A stretch of 36,865 nucleotides of DNA from Chthoniobacter flavus. Its GTDB lineage: Bacteria > Verrucomicrobiota > Verrucomicrobiia > Chthoniobacterales > Terrimicrobiaceae. The stretch lies in contig CAMASH010000032.1 in the NCBI GenBank assembly GCA_945860745.1, positions 1-36,865 on the forward strand, given 5' to 3'. Position numbers and translations under genes: made by a program. The number at the start of each line of letters is the position of its first letter. Positions within the stretch are counted from its first letter, which is position 1. This document shows positions 16,888-26,500 of the stretch, one piece after another. Below the pieces are notes generated by a model. That model was not told the origin of the DNA and did no database searches. It saw only the letters and a list, made by a program, of their open reading frames with translations.

Positions 16888-17967
16888 CTAGCATAAATCA
16901 ATCTGAACGCGGTTCTTCAGAGAGGGAAGAATCCGAAGAATGTTCCGGTAATAGATTTTTTGCAGAACACTGTCCGGAAGACCTAGACCGTACACACACC
17001 AGCGGTGGCGGCCAAAGGTTCCATCGACAAAAGGCGGCAGGAAATATTCGTCAAAAGTCTCAAGGAATCGAAAATGAAAGCGGTACATTTCGACCGTAGC
17101 CGGCATGTCCGTACCAAAGAAAATCCGGTCCTGCCATTGGATTATCCAGGCGCGGGCGCGATATGGCTGACGACCGATTTCATCGCAGCGTGCGGAGAAG
17201 TCCATGCAGACGTTCGGATGGTTGGCCAGGCGTTCGCTGAGGAAATCCAGATTTTCCGGCCAGTTGGCGAGATGAGGGTAGAGAAATGTTGTGGCTGGGT
17301 TGCTGGCTGCCAGGTTCCAATAGCGGGTCTGAAGCTCCTCAAAGGTTGGATACCTGCTTCGATCCACAAAGCTCCAGGCAGGGAACTCTTTCAACACTGC
17401 CAACTGTTCATTTTCATCCGTCATGGCATCGAAGAAGGCGATAGGATCCGCTTCGTGAATCAAGACCGGCATTCCGAGGCGCGCCGCCTCCGCCCAGATC
17501 GGCTGGAAAACCGGGTCATCACAGTTTATGAGGTTTCCGGCGGTGTTGCGGTAGATCATTCCGAACTCCTTTCCAAGTTTGAGTCCGAGTGCGCCCAGGG
17601 CATGATGAGCACGGAGCGTTTCGAGAGTCTGCTCCACGAACCGGCTGGAATTCGCATACAATGGTTCTGATGGCGGGCGCATCATTCCTGCCGTTGTAAA
17701 TGCGTAAAACTTTCCGGGGTGCGGCCTGCTGGCCTTGTCAAGGAAAACCAGGAAGTCACCCGGCGCGACGACATTTCCGCCATTGGCAAAGCGCACATTG
17801 ATGTCAGCAGTAAGATCGCAATAGGCGACGACTCCCGTGGCATCCATCGTCGCCACGACATCATCGATTCGATCCCATGCGCTCCAGAGATGATTGTGGG
17901 CATCAATCACTGGAAACCTGGCGCGTTGCGGGGTGTTGTCCGGCCCCCGGAGTTGACAATGCCTCAT
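16888..17967 (-). CDS. Amidohydrolase_2 family TIM-barrel hydrolase/decarboxylase
   Basis: A 359-residue protein from the ATG at 17967, which follows the upstream lyase-fusion stop by only four bases; the frame to 18027 would overlap it. VIDAHNHLW carries His24 and His26, the metal HxH. Later VLIHEADP, YPHLANWPENL (with the usual HxG-type His) and FFGTDMP provide the other His and Asp. The family covers lactonases and decarboxylases such as 2-pyrone-4,6-dicarboxylate lactonase and L-rhamnonolactonase-like enzymes. Being downstream of a rhamnogalacturonan-lyase-like gene makes a sugar-lactone hydrolase plausible; this is inference. The 151-bp space to the next gene at 16736 shows no gene. Confidence 0.8.
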   Translation of the reverse strand: MRHCQLRGPDNTPQRARFPVIDAHNHLWSAWDRIDDVVATMDATGVVAYCDLTADINVRFANGGNVVAPGDFLVFLDKASRPHPGKFYAFTTAGMMRPPSEPLYANSSRFVEQTLETLRAHHALGALGLKLGKEFGMIYRNTAGNLINCDDPVFQPIWAEAARLGMPVLIHEADPIAFFDAMTDENEQLAVLKEFPAWSFVDRSRYPTFEELQTRYWNLAASNPATTFLYPHLANWPENLDFLSERLANHPNVCMDFSARCDEIGRQPYRARAWIIQWQDRIFFGTDMPATVEMYRFHFRFLETFDEYFLPPFVDGTFGRHRWCVYGLGLPDSVLQKIYYRNILRILPSLKNRVQIDLC

Positions 17968-17971
17968 GGAA

Positions 17972-20900
17972 TCACGGGTTTTCCTTCTTTGGAATGTCGA
18001 TCGCGGCCCGAAGCGTGCTTCCCGCATACATCATTTGACGAACGGTTGTCAGCGTGGACTGCGTTGCTTTCGACAATCCCAGCATGAGGGGGTCGTCCTT
18101 GGTGCGTGAATTCCGTTCCGCTTCGAACTTGCGAAACTCCTCCAGCGCAGCGTTGGCGTATCGAGTGTCTTTTGTTTCGAGATAAAGCATGGAAAGAATG
18201 TCCATTCCACTGAACCGGGCGGTATCGTTTTGTGTCCACTCCCTGATGAGGGCTGCGCATTGGGGATCGATTTTCGAGTAATACATGGCAGCGCGATCCC
18301 CGTGGCTTTCACTCCACCAGTCGTTTTGATCGGGGAAGCAGAGTTCCTTCCAGACGCGTTCCGCTTCGTATTTGTATTTGGGGTTCTGCGTTTCCAGGTA
18401 CATGCGGGACAATCCCGCCAGAGGATTGGAGATATAGCGCCACTTATAGAGTTCTCCGGACTTTATACGGCCCATCGCGTCCGCCATCGCGAGAGCAGCA
18501 TCCCACGCGGAACGCTCACCCGTCATGCGATATCGTTCGAGGAACGGATCCAGCATCGAGTGTCCAAAATCTCCGAGCCCGAACCAAACGCATGCTTCGT
18601 GCCTTCGGCTTAAGCCCTGAAACTCCGGCCAAACTCCGGTCAAATGAATTGTGCTGACCTCCTGCAACTGGCGCGTGTTTGTTTCAGCGAATTTCAAATA
18701 TTTCCGGTCGCCTGAGCGCATGTAGGCGAGCCAGGGCGTTTGCACGATGTTCATTTCATTTAAAATCCAAGCCGCCCTGCCATGGTCCATCCAACGGTAT
18801 TCGTTTTCAACAAACATATTTCGCAGCGCACCGTAAACCCACTGCCCGCGCCAGCCCCAAAGGTCCTGTTGAATGATATAGGAATCGAAAGTCTCGGAAA
18901 TCGTTTTTTCCACTTCGGGATACAGTTCGGGATCATACGGTTGAAGGTGGAGCATTGTTTCAGTCTGCGCAAGATAGCGGGGCGGTACGATGGCAACAGT
19001 CGGCTCATCGAACAAACGCCCGAACATATCGAGCTCCATGGTTGAACCATCGGAAATTACGAATTCGTGCGTGCGGCTCATCCCTGTTCCGATATCCTCC
19101 ATCACAGATCCTTGGGAAAAAAGGTCCTGTCCCTCAGGGATGAAGTTCATGTTTCCCGCGAACTCGGGCCAGTAGGAGAACTCGACCGCACCTTCCCCTG
19201 CCGATTCCACCGAGGCGCGCTTGGGAAACATTTTCCAGAAGTCACGAAAGAAGATGGTCCGATCCCCTTTCTCCAGCGGAAAGGCAAACACTCCCGATGC
19301 GCGTCGGCCAATTTGTGCCTTTCCGTCCACCACCAAGCGGCATGTCGCATCATCAATCTGATCCACACTGAAGCTCTTTTCAGCGCTGAGCGTTTTTCCA
19401 TCCAACTCAATTTTGAACATCCTTGAATGTGGAGCCGGGAGAGGCATTCGCAGACCAAAGCTGCGAATGGTCTGGCTCCAGGGACTTCCAGCAAAAGTTA
19501 CGTTGTGGGAGACGCGAAGATGAGGCTGGCTGCGAAAACCTTCGAAGCGCAAAATTCCGCGCGCAACGGGCTGTTCCTTACCCTCGGCAAAGTACCAGCC
19601 GGTGACCTTGACAAGCGCCCGGCAGGAGCCGTTCTCTTCGATCTCGACCCCGGCCCCTTCGCCCCGAAGTTGGAAGATATACTGCCGCCCCTCTCCGTTG
19701 GTCCACCAAAGATCTTCCGCCCGAATTGGCCCGAGTTTGTCCGCTCCGTCCCATTGCCACTGCTGGCTCCCGTTATCAAAGGAGATGGTCTCACCATTCT
19801 GCTGTAGGAGATCGCCGGCCTTTGGCAAGCGGGATTTGCCGGGCTTCAGTTCATAAAACACAAACCCACTGGCAGGGATGTCGGCCGAAAAACGAAGGAG
19901 CACCCATCGCACACTGCCGTCATCCCAGGTGCCACTCACCGTGGAATCGAAAGGGACCTCCTTTCCCTCATTGTTCAAGAGTCGAAGTTGGGCATCCGAA
20001 CGGAGCATCCCCCGGGCGAAAGGCACTCCTGTGAAAACAGGCCACTGGGTGCGGGCAATTCCCGAGGCTTCTTCAATACCGATCGGAATCCGAAAATCGC
20101 CGGGTTTTTCAGCATGAAAATCAACCTGCCTGAGAGCCTTGACAAAGGGACTTTCCGCAAGAGGCGACGGTCTGGATTGAATCATTTCGGCACGGCGTTG
20201 TCCTACCAGCATCCGGCTCTGAGTGACATTATAGATCTGGCGTCCCTGCTCGAGGATCTCGACGCCGACGCGATAGCGTCCATCGGGAATGCCACTTAAA
20301 TCAGGATCAATCCGGAGATCGACACCCCTTTTTCCCTCCGGAAATACTGCGGTCTGCCGCTCGTTCACGATCCTCTTCCCCAACGCATCTTCCATAAAAA
20401 AGCCGAACTCCAGATCCTTGGGAGCTGCGGCCGAAGGAAATAAATGCGCAACGTAGCGAACCCGTGCCTTTTTTTCCTGAATGCCCGGCATGGAAAAAAA
20501 GGCATCTGCAATTCCCCAATCCCGCAAAGCCATGCGATCGGGTCGCGTCACCCAGAAGTCAAACCGGTTCTCGGCCTCTGCCCGACCCGCATCCTTAGGC
20601 ATCATGCTATGATCCCAAAGTATTTCAAGGTTCGGCTTCACCAGAGCGGCAAATCGACGCGCTTCCGCGTGATCGGCGGCGGGAATTTCATCCAGAGGAA
20701 GGCTTTCGACCAAAGTCTCCCTGACAAACGGAAAGTAAGTACAGACCATCCCCATCGACTCCCCGGGCGCGGCCCAAATGGGTTCAACCCAGGGCTCCAA
20801 AGTAAACGCCCCGCGCATCGGGTGTTTGACGCCGAACTTGTAGTCAGTAAATGTGGTGATCTGCGTGGCGTTTTCTGGACTGTAAGTCACCCATAACCCC

Positions 20901-21625
20901 TCCCCTGAGTTTGCATTGGCCGCCATGACCCATCCTTTCGGATCGGGAAATGTGTTGTCGAATCCAACGCCCACGCGAATCTTGGCCAAGACCTGGCCGC
21001 TTTCCGGGACATAGATCCCGGAAGACTCGGCAAATGGATCGCCTGCCATCGAGTAGGGATGCCATCGAGGGAAAAGACGCCTGGGCTCCTTGCCGCAGTT
21101 TGCAAGATGCACCGCTACGGACAACTTACTGCTCTCCGGGTCGAGAACAATGACCCTTCGGGATTCGACTCCTCTGGAGATCCTCGCAACTTCTATGCCG
21201 CTTCCTGCCGGAGTTTCAACCTGGCGGTAGTAGTGCGGCAGAGCCGACATCCAGTCCCCGGTGGCATCCAAGTGACTGATGCGAGTCATTTCCTTCCAAC
21301 CATATACCGCTTTTCCCGGCTCCACTTTCCCTGCAACAAAATTCGTTTCTGTCGCCTTATTGACATACTCTGTAATGGCCCCGCCTGCCTCGGGCCAAAT
21401 CATAACTTTCGCATGCGCATTCTCCAGCATCACCGTGGCCCCAGGGTCTGCCGACTTCCAGGGGCCGGCCTTTGCATCCTGAAATCGCGACTGCCGATAC
21501 GGCATGCTGGACGGGGGAAGATCTCCCAAACGATTCTGATCGACGGCCTGCGAAAGGGTTGAAGTCAGGAAAATTAGCAAGGACGCGAAACCTCCGGTCC
21601 TTCGCAAGGTTCCTCTGAAGGCCAT
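17972..21625 (-). CDS. Secreted PcRGLX/YetA-like (PL26-type) exo-rhamnogalacturonan-lyase-like protein fused to an N-terminal beta-rich module
   Basis: About 1217 residues from the ATG at 21625, which gives a signal peptide (positive RGTLRR, hydrophobic FASLLIFLTST, then SQA). ATG 21658 is an alternative; the longer frame overlaps the neighbour. Residues about 30-300 contain NAHAKVMIWPEAGGAITEY and WHPYSMAGDPF, like a galactose-mutarotase-type fold. From about 505, PVFTGVPFARGML, SGTWDDGSVRWVLLRF, ELKPGK and then an alpha/alpha C-terminus (WEVSTIHLTGVW-like STIHLTGVWPEFQG) match the three-part RIFT/beta/toroid layout of PcRGLX/YetA enzymes (PL26 includes B. subtilis YetA). The role is probably periplasmic cleavage of rhamnogalacturonan oligosaccharides. 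Stop four bases before the amidohydrolase start. Confidence 0.75.
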   Translation of the reverse strand: MAFRGTLRRTGGFASLLIFLTSTLSQAVDQNRLGDLPPSSMPYRQSRFQDAKAGPWKSADPGATVMLENAHAKVMIWPEAGGAITEYVNKATETNFVAGKVEPGKAVYGWKEMTRISHLDATGDWMSALPHYYRQVETPAGSGIEVARISRGVESRRVIVLDPESSKLSVAVHLANCGKEPRRLFPRWHPYSMAGDPFAESSGIYVPESGQVLAKIRVGVGFDNTFPDPKGWVMAANANSGEGLWVTYSPENATQITTFTDYKFGVKHPMRGAFTLEPWVEPIWAAPGESMGMVCTYFPFVRETLVESLPLDEIPAADHAEARRFAALVKPNLEILWDHSMMPKDAGRAEAENRFDFWVTRPDRMALRDWGIADAFFSMPGIQEKKARVRYVAHLFPSAAAPKDLEFGFFMEDALGKRIVNERQTAVFPEGKRGVDLRIDPDLSGIPDGRYRVGVEILEQGRQIYNVTQSRMLVGQRRAEMIQSRPSPLAESPFVKALRQVDFHAEKPGDFRIPIGIEEASGIARTQWPVFTGVPFARGMLRSDAQLRLLNNEGKEVPFDSTVSGTWDDGSVRWVLLRFSADIPASGFVFYELKPGKSRLPKAGDLLQQNGETISFDNGSQQWQWDGADKLGPIRAEDLWWTNGEGRQYIFQLRGEGAGVEIEENGSCRALVKVTGWYFAEGKEQPVARGILRFEGFRSQPHLRVSHNVTFAGSPWSQTIRSFGLRMPLPAPHSRMFKIELDGKTLSAEKSFSVDQIDDATCRLVVDGKAQIGRRASGVFAFPLEKGDRTIFFRDFWKMFPKRASVESAGEGAVEFSYWPEFAGNMNFIPEGQDLFSQGSVMEDIGTGMSRTHEFVISDGSTMELDMFGRLFDEPTVAIVPPRYLAQTETMLHLQPYDPELYPEVEKTISETFDSYIIQQDLWGWRGQWVYGALRNMFVENEYRWMDHGRAAWILNEMNIVQTPWLAYMRSGDRKYLKFAETNTRQLQEVSTIHLTGVWPEFQGLSRRHEACVWFGLGDFGHSMLDPFLERYRMTGERSAWDAALAMADAMGRIKSGELYKWRYISNPLAGLSRMYLETQNPKYKYEAERVWKELCFPDQNDWWSESHGDRAAMYYSKIDPQCAALIREWTQNDTARFSGMDILSMLYLETKDTRYANAALEEFRKFEAERNSRTKDDPLMLGLSKATQSTLTTVRQMMYAGSTLRAAIDIPKKENP

Positions 21626-21758
21626 GATTTGATCAGAGGCCAAAAAGTCAAGGCTCATATTTAAAGCTTTAAAGAAAGGAAGAGCGTGGTCAAGGATTCT
21701 GTAGCCCGGGTCCCCGCGCGAGCAGGCTGACAACCCGGATAAACAACTGGAGGCGACT

Positions 21759-22604
21759 TCAATTCGCTTTTGAGTGACGGTGCAAGAGCACATCAAGGAT
21801 GTCTCGGCTTTCAAAAGCAACTGTTTGCTCGTCGATTCTCTTGCATCCTGTCTGGTGCTCTTGGATATCGGCATTCTGGGTTGATTTCCAACGAATCACG
21901 AGTCTGAATGGCGGTTCCCAAACAACAGGAGCCACTGGGTTCTTCCGGTGGGAATCCACCGCTTCTCCGATGCTTCGCCTAATCAGGGAGCGAGCCTCTG
22001 GAGCCGAAAGGGTGATCTCGACATTCGATGAGATGCCTTTCTTGACCGCGGCTGTGGCAATCCCCGGAATCTCCCGCCGGGCCTCCATGCATGCCTCTTC
22101 GTCGCCGCTCAGGAAAATCGCCGGAACCGATTTGACTCCGGCCCAGAGGGCGATGACTCCAATTTCGCCAATTGGCCGCCCATTGAGCTGAATCCAATCG
22201 ATCTCTTTGCTGTTGAAAGTATGATTCTGATTGCCCTGTCTTCGTCCGGACCTTGAGTGCTGCCCGATCATCACCAGTGCGTCATAGTCCCAAATGGGCT
22301 CAAGCATTTGCTGGGTAGTCAGGGGACGCCCGTGCAGCAGGCGTGCCTCGGAGTGGAGGAGTTCAAAATCAATCGCGCCAGGACCATGGCCATCGACGAC
22401 CAGAACCTCGCCGACGTCGTGGTCCAAGAGTCCGTCAATGGCGGCGTTGACTTCACTGGTCAGGAGCTTCTTTGAGTCTTCGAAGTATTTTCCATCAGGA
22501 TAGGAATGGTTGACGTGGGTGGCCACGCCGGCAACTCCTTCCAAATCAGTCAAGAGGTAGATTTTCACGGTTTCCGGCGGCTGTTGTCGTGAAACCAGAT
22601 GCAA
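21759..22604 (-). CDS. M55 family D-aminopeptidase (DppA-like)
   Basis: A 281-residue zinc peptidase. B. subtilis DppA releases N-terminal D-amino acids from D-peptides. All expected residues are present: Asp20 and Glu22 in LTDLEGVAG, His73 in VVDGHG, His116 in GQHSRSG, nucleophile-type His128 in GNQNHTF, and Glu147 in PIGEIG. Its C-terminus (ESRDILDVL) also matches the family. It is the intact member of a pair; the next gene upstream is a diverged paralog with 41 bp between. No signal peptide is visible. Active on D-amino-acid-containing peptides, or on another amide, is likely. Confidence 0.88.
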   Translation of the reverse strand: MHLVSRQQPPETVKIYLLTDLEGVAGVATHVNHSYPDGKYFEDSKKLLTSEVNAAIDGLLDHDVGEVLVVDGHGPGAIDFELLHSEARLLHGRPLTTQQMLEPIWDYDALVMIGQHSRSGRRQGNQNHTFNSKEIDWIQLNGRPIGEIGVIALWAGVKSVPAIFLSGDEEACMEARREIPGIATAAVKKGISSNVEITLSAPEARSLIRRSIGEAVDSHRKNPVAPVVWEPPFRLVIRWKSTQNADIQEHQTGCKRIDEQTVAFESRDILDVLLHRHSKAN

Positions 22605-22645
22605 TAGTATTGGACTTGATGGCTCGGCATGGGGACGGTGAAAAT

Positions 22646-23548
22646 TCAGACTGGAACGGGGATGTCGGCCCGGGAGAGATGTACCGGTGTTGATGCCATG
22701 GAGGCCGGGAGAGGCACTTTCAATGCGGGTCGATGCTGAAAGTTCAAAACGTCGAGCAAGTTGTCGGAGCGAAAGCAGACGGTTTGGTCATCAATCCGTT
22801 CACAACCGTTTTTGTGCTCTTGGAGGTCGGCATCTTGCGTGGATTTCCAGCGAATCTCCAGTCGGTAGGGCCCGCCGGGCTGGAGGGGAGGGACCGGAGA
22901 TTGACGGTGGGCGTGAATGGCCTCCTGGATGGTCCTGTTGATGAGGGCCCTTGAGGCATGGGCGGAGAGTGTGATCTCCGCGCCGGCAGACACTCCGCGT
23001 TTTACGGCGGCTGTCGTGATGCGGGGAATCTCTTTCTGGATTTCGCGGCAGGCTGCCTCGTCGCCGCTTAAAAAAATGACGGGGGTGTTGCCCGAACCCG
23101 CCCACAACGCGATGATTGTGCTTTCACCGATGGGTTTTCCGTTAAATGCAATGGAATCTATGGCTCCAATATCCCATGTTTGGTTCTGATTGCCATCACT
23201 CGTGCCGGCCCGGGCATGTTGTCCGATGAGGGCCACGATATCGCAATCCCACAGCGGGTCCAGCATCTGCCGGCGAACCATGGGGCGCCCATGGAGAAGC
23301 CGCGCTGCAGGATGGAGTGATTCGAAATGAATGCCCCCCGGTTCGTGGGCATCAATAACCAGAACTTCCGACACCCCCGCAGCCAGGATTCCCTCCACGG
23401 CGGCGTTGACTTCGGCGGTGAGCCAACGCTTGCTGTCTTCGTAATATCTACCCGTGTCTGCGGAATGTGTGCCGTGAGCGACGACACCAGCAGCACCGGG
23501 GAGGTCGGCAACCAGGGCGGCTTTCTGAATGGAATCTTTGCCCATCAC
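22646..23548 (-). CDS. M55 family paralog with altered catalytic residues
   Basis: A 300-residue paralog of the downstream M55 gene, about half identical by eye with the same order of motifs. Asp15 is kept but the partner Glu is Pro17 (VADLPGAAG). His68 (IDAHEPGG), His111 (GQHARAG) and Glu142 (PIGEST) remain. The catalytic His is Gln123 (GNQNQTW). At least one zinc ligand and the general acid/base are therefore missing, so standard D-aminopeptidase activity is unlikely. It may be a scaffold for a mixed ring, as M55 enzymes assemble into large rings, or a changed enzyme. Its start is only 39 bp from the divergent giant gene, so promoters must overlap coding sequence or start sites. Confidence 0.85.
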   Translation of the reverse strand: MMGKDSIQKAALVADLPGAAGVVAHGTHSADTGRYYEDSKRWLTAEVNAAVEGILAAGVSEVLVIDAHEPGGIHFESLHPAARLLHGRPMVRRQMLDPLWDCDIVALIGQHARAGTSDGNQNQTWDIGAIDSIAFNGKPIGESTIIALWAGSGNTPVIFLSGDEAACREIQKEIPRITTAAVKRGVSAGAEITLSAHASRALINRTIQEAIHAHRQSPVPPLQPGGPYRLEIRWKSTQDADLQEHKNGCERIDDQTVCFRSDNLLDVLNFQHRPALKVPLPASMASTPVHLSRADIPVPV

Positions 23549-23587
23549 TCAGACCGTAAAAGATGAGTGGTCTCTTGACGAGCAAAA

Positions 23588-26500
23588 TTGAATGCTTTAA
23601 AACGGCGTTCCCTACTGTATCTGGTTAAACCCCTAAACGAATCCTATGAAAAAGCAGTCGCATTTGACATTGCGGGATCCGGGGATACCCAAGATGTGGC
23701 GGATCCTGGAAGCCGGGAGCTGGGCTTGATCACTGTACTTGACCGTGCGCGGTGCCGCATCCCTTGGGGCGAGCCCGGTGAAACTGACGATTTTTGGGAT
23801 GCCATCCCCATCCATCCATTTTTAAGAATTGACTCTTCCGATCTGCCTTCGGCCGGGACAACACTCCGCGCCGTGGCTGGCGAGCGGACGTTTCATATCC
23901 GGTTTGATTGCGTCATAGAGGATTGGGGTGCGGCAGCTTCGAATTCAGGTGGTGGACCTGGGGGAGAAAATGAGCATGTCTACTGTGAGATCCTGCCCGG
24001 GAACGATCCATCGGATATCTGGCGGATTGCAGGAGGGATGACCCGTGCTGCCAAGCCGATAATCACGCGCACCCGCCGGGTCACAGGAGAGGCGAGCCTG
24101 GGGGGGGCTCACGATGTATGGACTATTCCCCTGAAGTGCGATGGCCATTCGCACGGTGTCGGGACGCGATGGGGTGTTTCTCCGCAGGCGTGGTGGATTG
24201 AGTGGGCGATTCCCTGGAAGACGTTGGGGCTGGAGGGGCGTCCGGCTACTTTGGGTTTCCAATATGGTCGCGGACAGTGTGCCGGTGCACAGGGCTCAGT
24301 GGTCTTGTATTCGGGATGGCCGCACGGGCGGAGGCCGTCGAATTGTGCCCCGTTGCTCGAACATGGTGAAGCGTTGATTGGGCCCTTCGCGGGCGCTCCG
24401 GCGCGTGTTGAATTCGAGCGGCCGATTTTCGGAATAAACCGGGGCCGGGTGATCTTGGGGGGCGACTGGCCCGAGGTTCCTGGACGACTCAGAGTGCGGT
24501 CGCTTGATCCCGATGGCCATGTCTTTGTCGCGGAGGATTTCCAGATTCCCGGCGCCGCCGGTATTGCTCCATTTCGGTATCGACTTGATCGGGCGTTCTC
24601 CTCTCATTTGGACCTTGAACGAATTGCCAAAATTTCCCTGGAGGTTTTCGGGGCGGGAGACAAGCTTCCTTTATATCAGGCCCGCCTGCCTATGGATCGA
24701 TATTTGGGCTTGACTGTGAGCGAGCCTTACGAAGTGGGCTGCGAAGCGTCCGCATCCGGAAGCCTCCGGGAGGCATGGCTGGGTCGGGTTGTCCGGGCGC
24801 TGCCGCTTTTACACCGGGCAACGACAGCGCAGAAAGCACCCTCGGACTTTTGCCTTCTTTATACCGATGGTTCCCTCGCGGTGAACCTCATGAAGGACGA
24901 TCCATGGCAGACCATGGCGGCAATGATCGAGGAGAGATTTTCGAGTGCCGAGGACCGACTTGTGGGAGCGATGGCATTTGTTGGTCAGAAGAGCGTTACA
25001 AAACTGATCCTGGAGCCGAGCTTTTTCAGTGCGACAGGCCTGCACTCCTACCACAGTCCGCAGCATGAACTCATGGGTCCCCTTTCCGTGATTCGTTATG
25101 GAGGAGGATCATCGATGTGTCAGGCGGCGGTACTGGCAGCTCTGCTGCAGCGGGTGAGCGATCCCACAACGGGAAGACCTTTTGTGACCCGTGTCATCGG
25201 GCTCTCCAACGCCGGAGGCCCGAGCCAAACCATGCGTCGATACCGTGGGTGCGAGGGAACTTCAAGTCTGGCACCATTCGTTCAGGAGCCCGGCCGAGTC
25301 GGTGCTGTGGCTGTGGATTATCGGGGCAGTCAGACTCTGCTGGATTCGACGGCTCTGGCATTTTTCCCAAAAAGTGAAGGGTGCCTTGCCACGGTTGAGA
25401 CGATCGTGTCCGATGAGGAGCTTCGGAAAATGGGAGCCGACCGTCTGGCTCCTGTCTATGCCAAACTTGACATTGAAGAGCTTCGCCGTCATCTCCCCAA
25501 CCGCCTGCTTTCCAAAGGAGTAATGCCGGAATTGGCCCCGGACGAGGTAGTTGTCAATGAGCCTGTGCCTCTCCGGGAATTCCATGCGCCCCGCGCAGTA
25601 TTTGCGGGAATGCCTGCCACAGATTCTGAGCCCTGGCGCGATGCGATGGGGGCTTTTGGAGTGCGGCACGGCTCGGTGTCGGCGAAGTGCGATGAAACCG
25701 GGCTGCAGGTGTCCGTTTGTATTCGTGGCATTGATCCGGCCCGGTTCGACTCTCGTGACCGGGAGGTCGAGAGTGTAAATCTCGTCATCGATGCCGCGCA
25801 TGGACATCTAGAGTTTTGTCATTTTCAGGCCGGGCTGGCTGGAGCTCGTGATGCCTGGCTGGAGGAGTCTGCGGGTATTCAGCGGCTGCTCAAGTATTTG
25901 TCCACCGAGAATCACAGGGAAGTGGCCCGAATCCCGCCGACGTCATGGTCATGCGAAATCAGTGAAGCGATCGACGGATATCTCGCAGTTTTCACCATTC
26001 CATGGGAGGGCCTGGGTATGGACAATGAGGAGAAAAGAATGCCTGTGATGGGATTAAACGCATGGGTCAACGGCCGTCACCCGCACTACGAGCAGGTTTT
26101 CTTTGTTCCTCCCCGGTTTCGCATCGCAGCCGACCCCCCTGACTTTGCCGACCTCTACCTGAAGCCCGGAACACTTTCTGTCATGGAAACAGACTTTGGT
26201 ACGCCGTTCTGGGGCAACAACGCAGGCTCTCTCAAGCTTGCAAACCATGGAGTTCAGGATGCCACCGTCGAGGTGTATTGTGAAACGGAATTAAGTCTCA
26301 GGCGCTGGGTGCACCGAGGCAGAAGGGTTGTGGTGAAGGTTCCGGCAGGAGGTAATGTAACAGCCTGCATTCCCTACGTAACCAATCCTGAAGAAAAAAT
26401 GTCCGGGGGACAAAATGTGCGGATATCCGCCTTCGTGGAAGGTTGCGAATGGTTTCAAGCCCGGTGGCTCATGACATATGCTCATCCGATCGCGATCCGC

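Noticed and set aside
21626-21874. Upstream extension of the lyase frame to 21874
   Set aside because: It would overlap the M55 gene and adds about 83 residues without family likeness; the ATG at 21625 gives a clean signal peptide.
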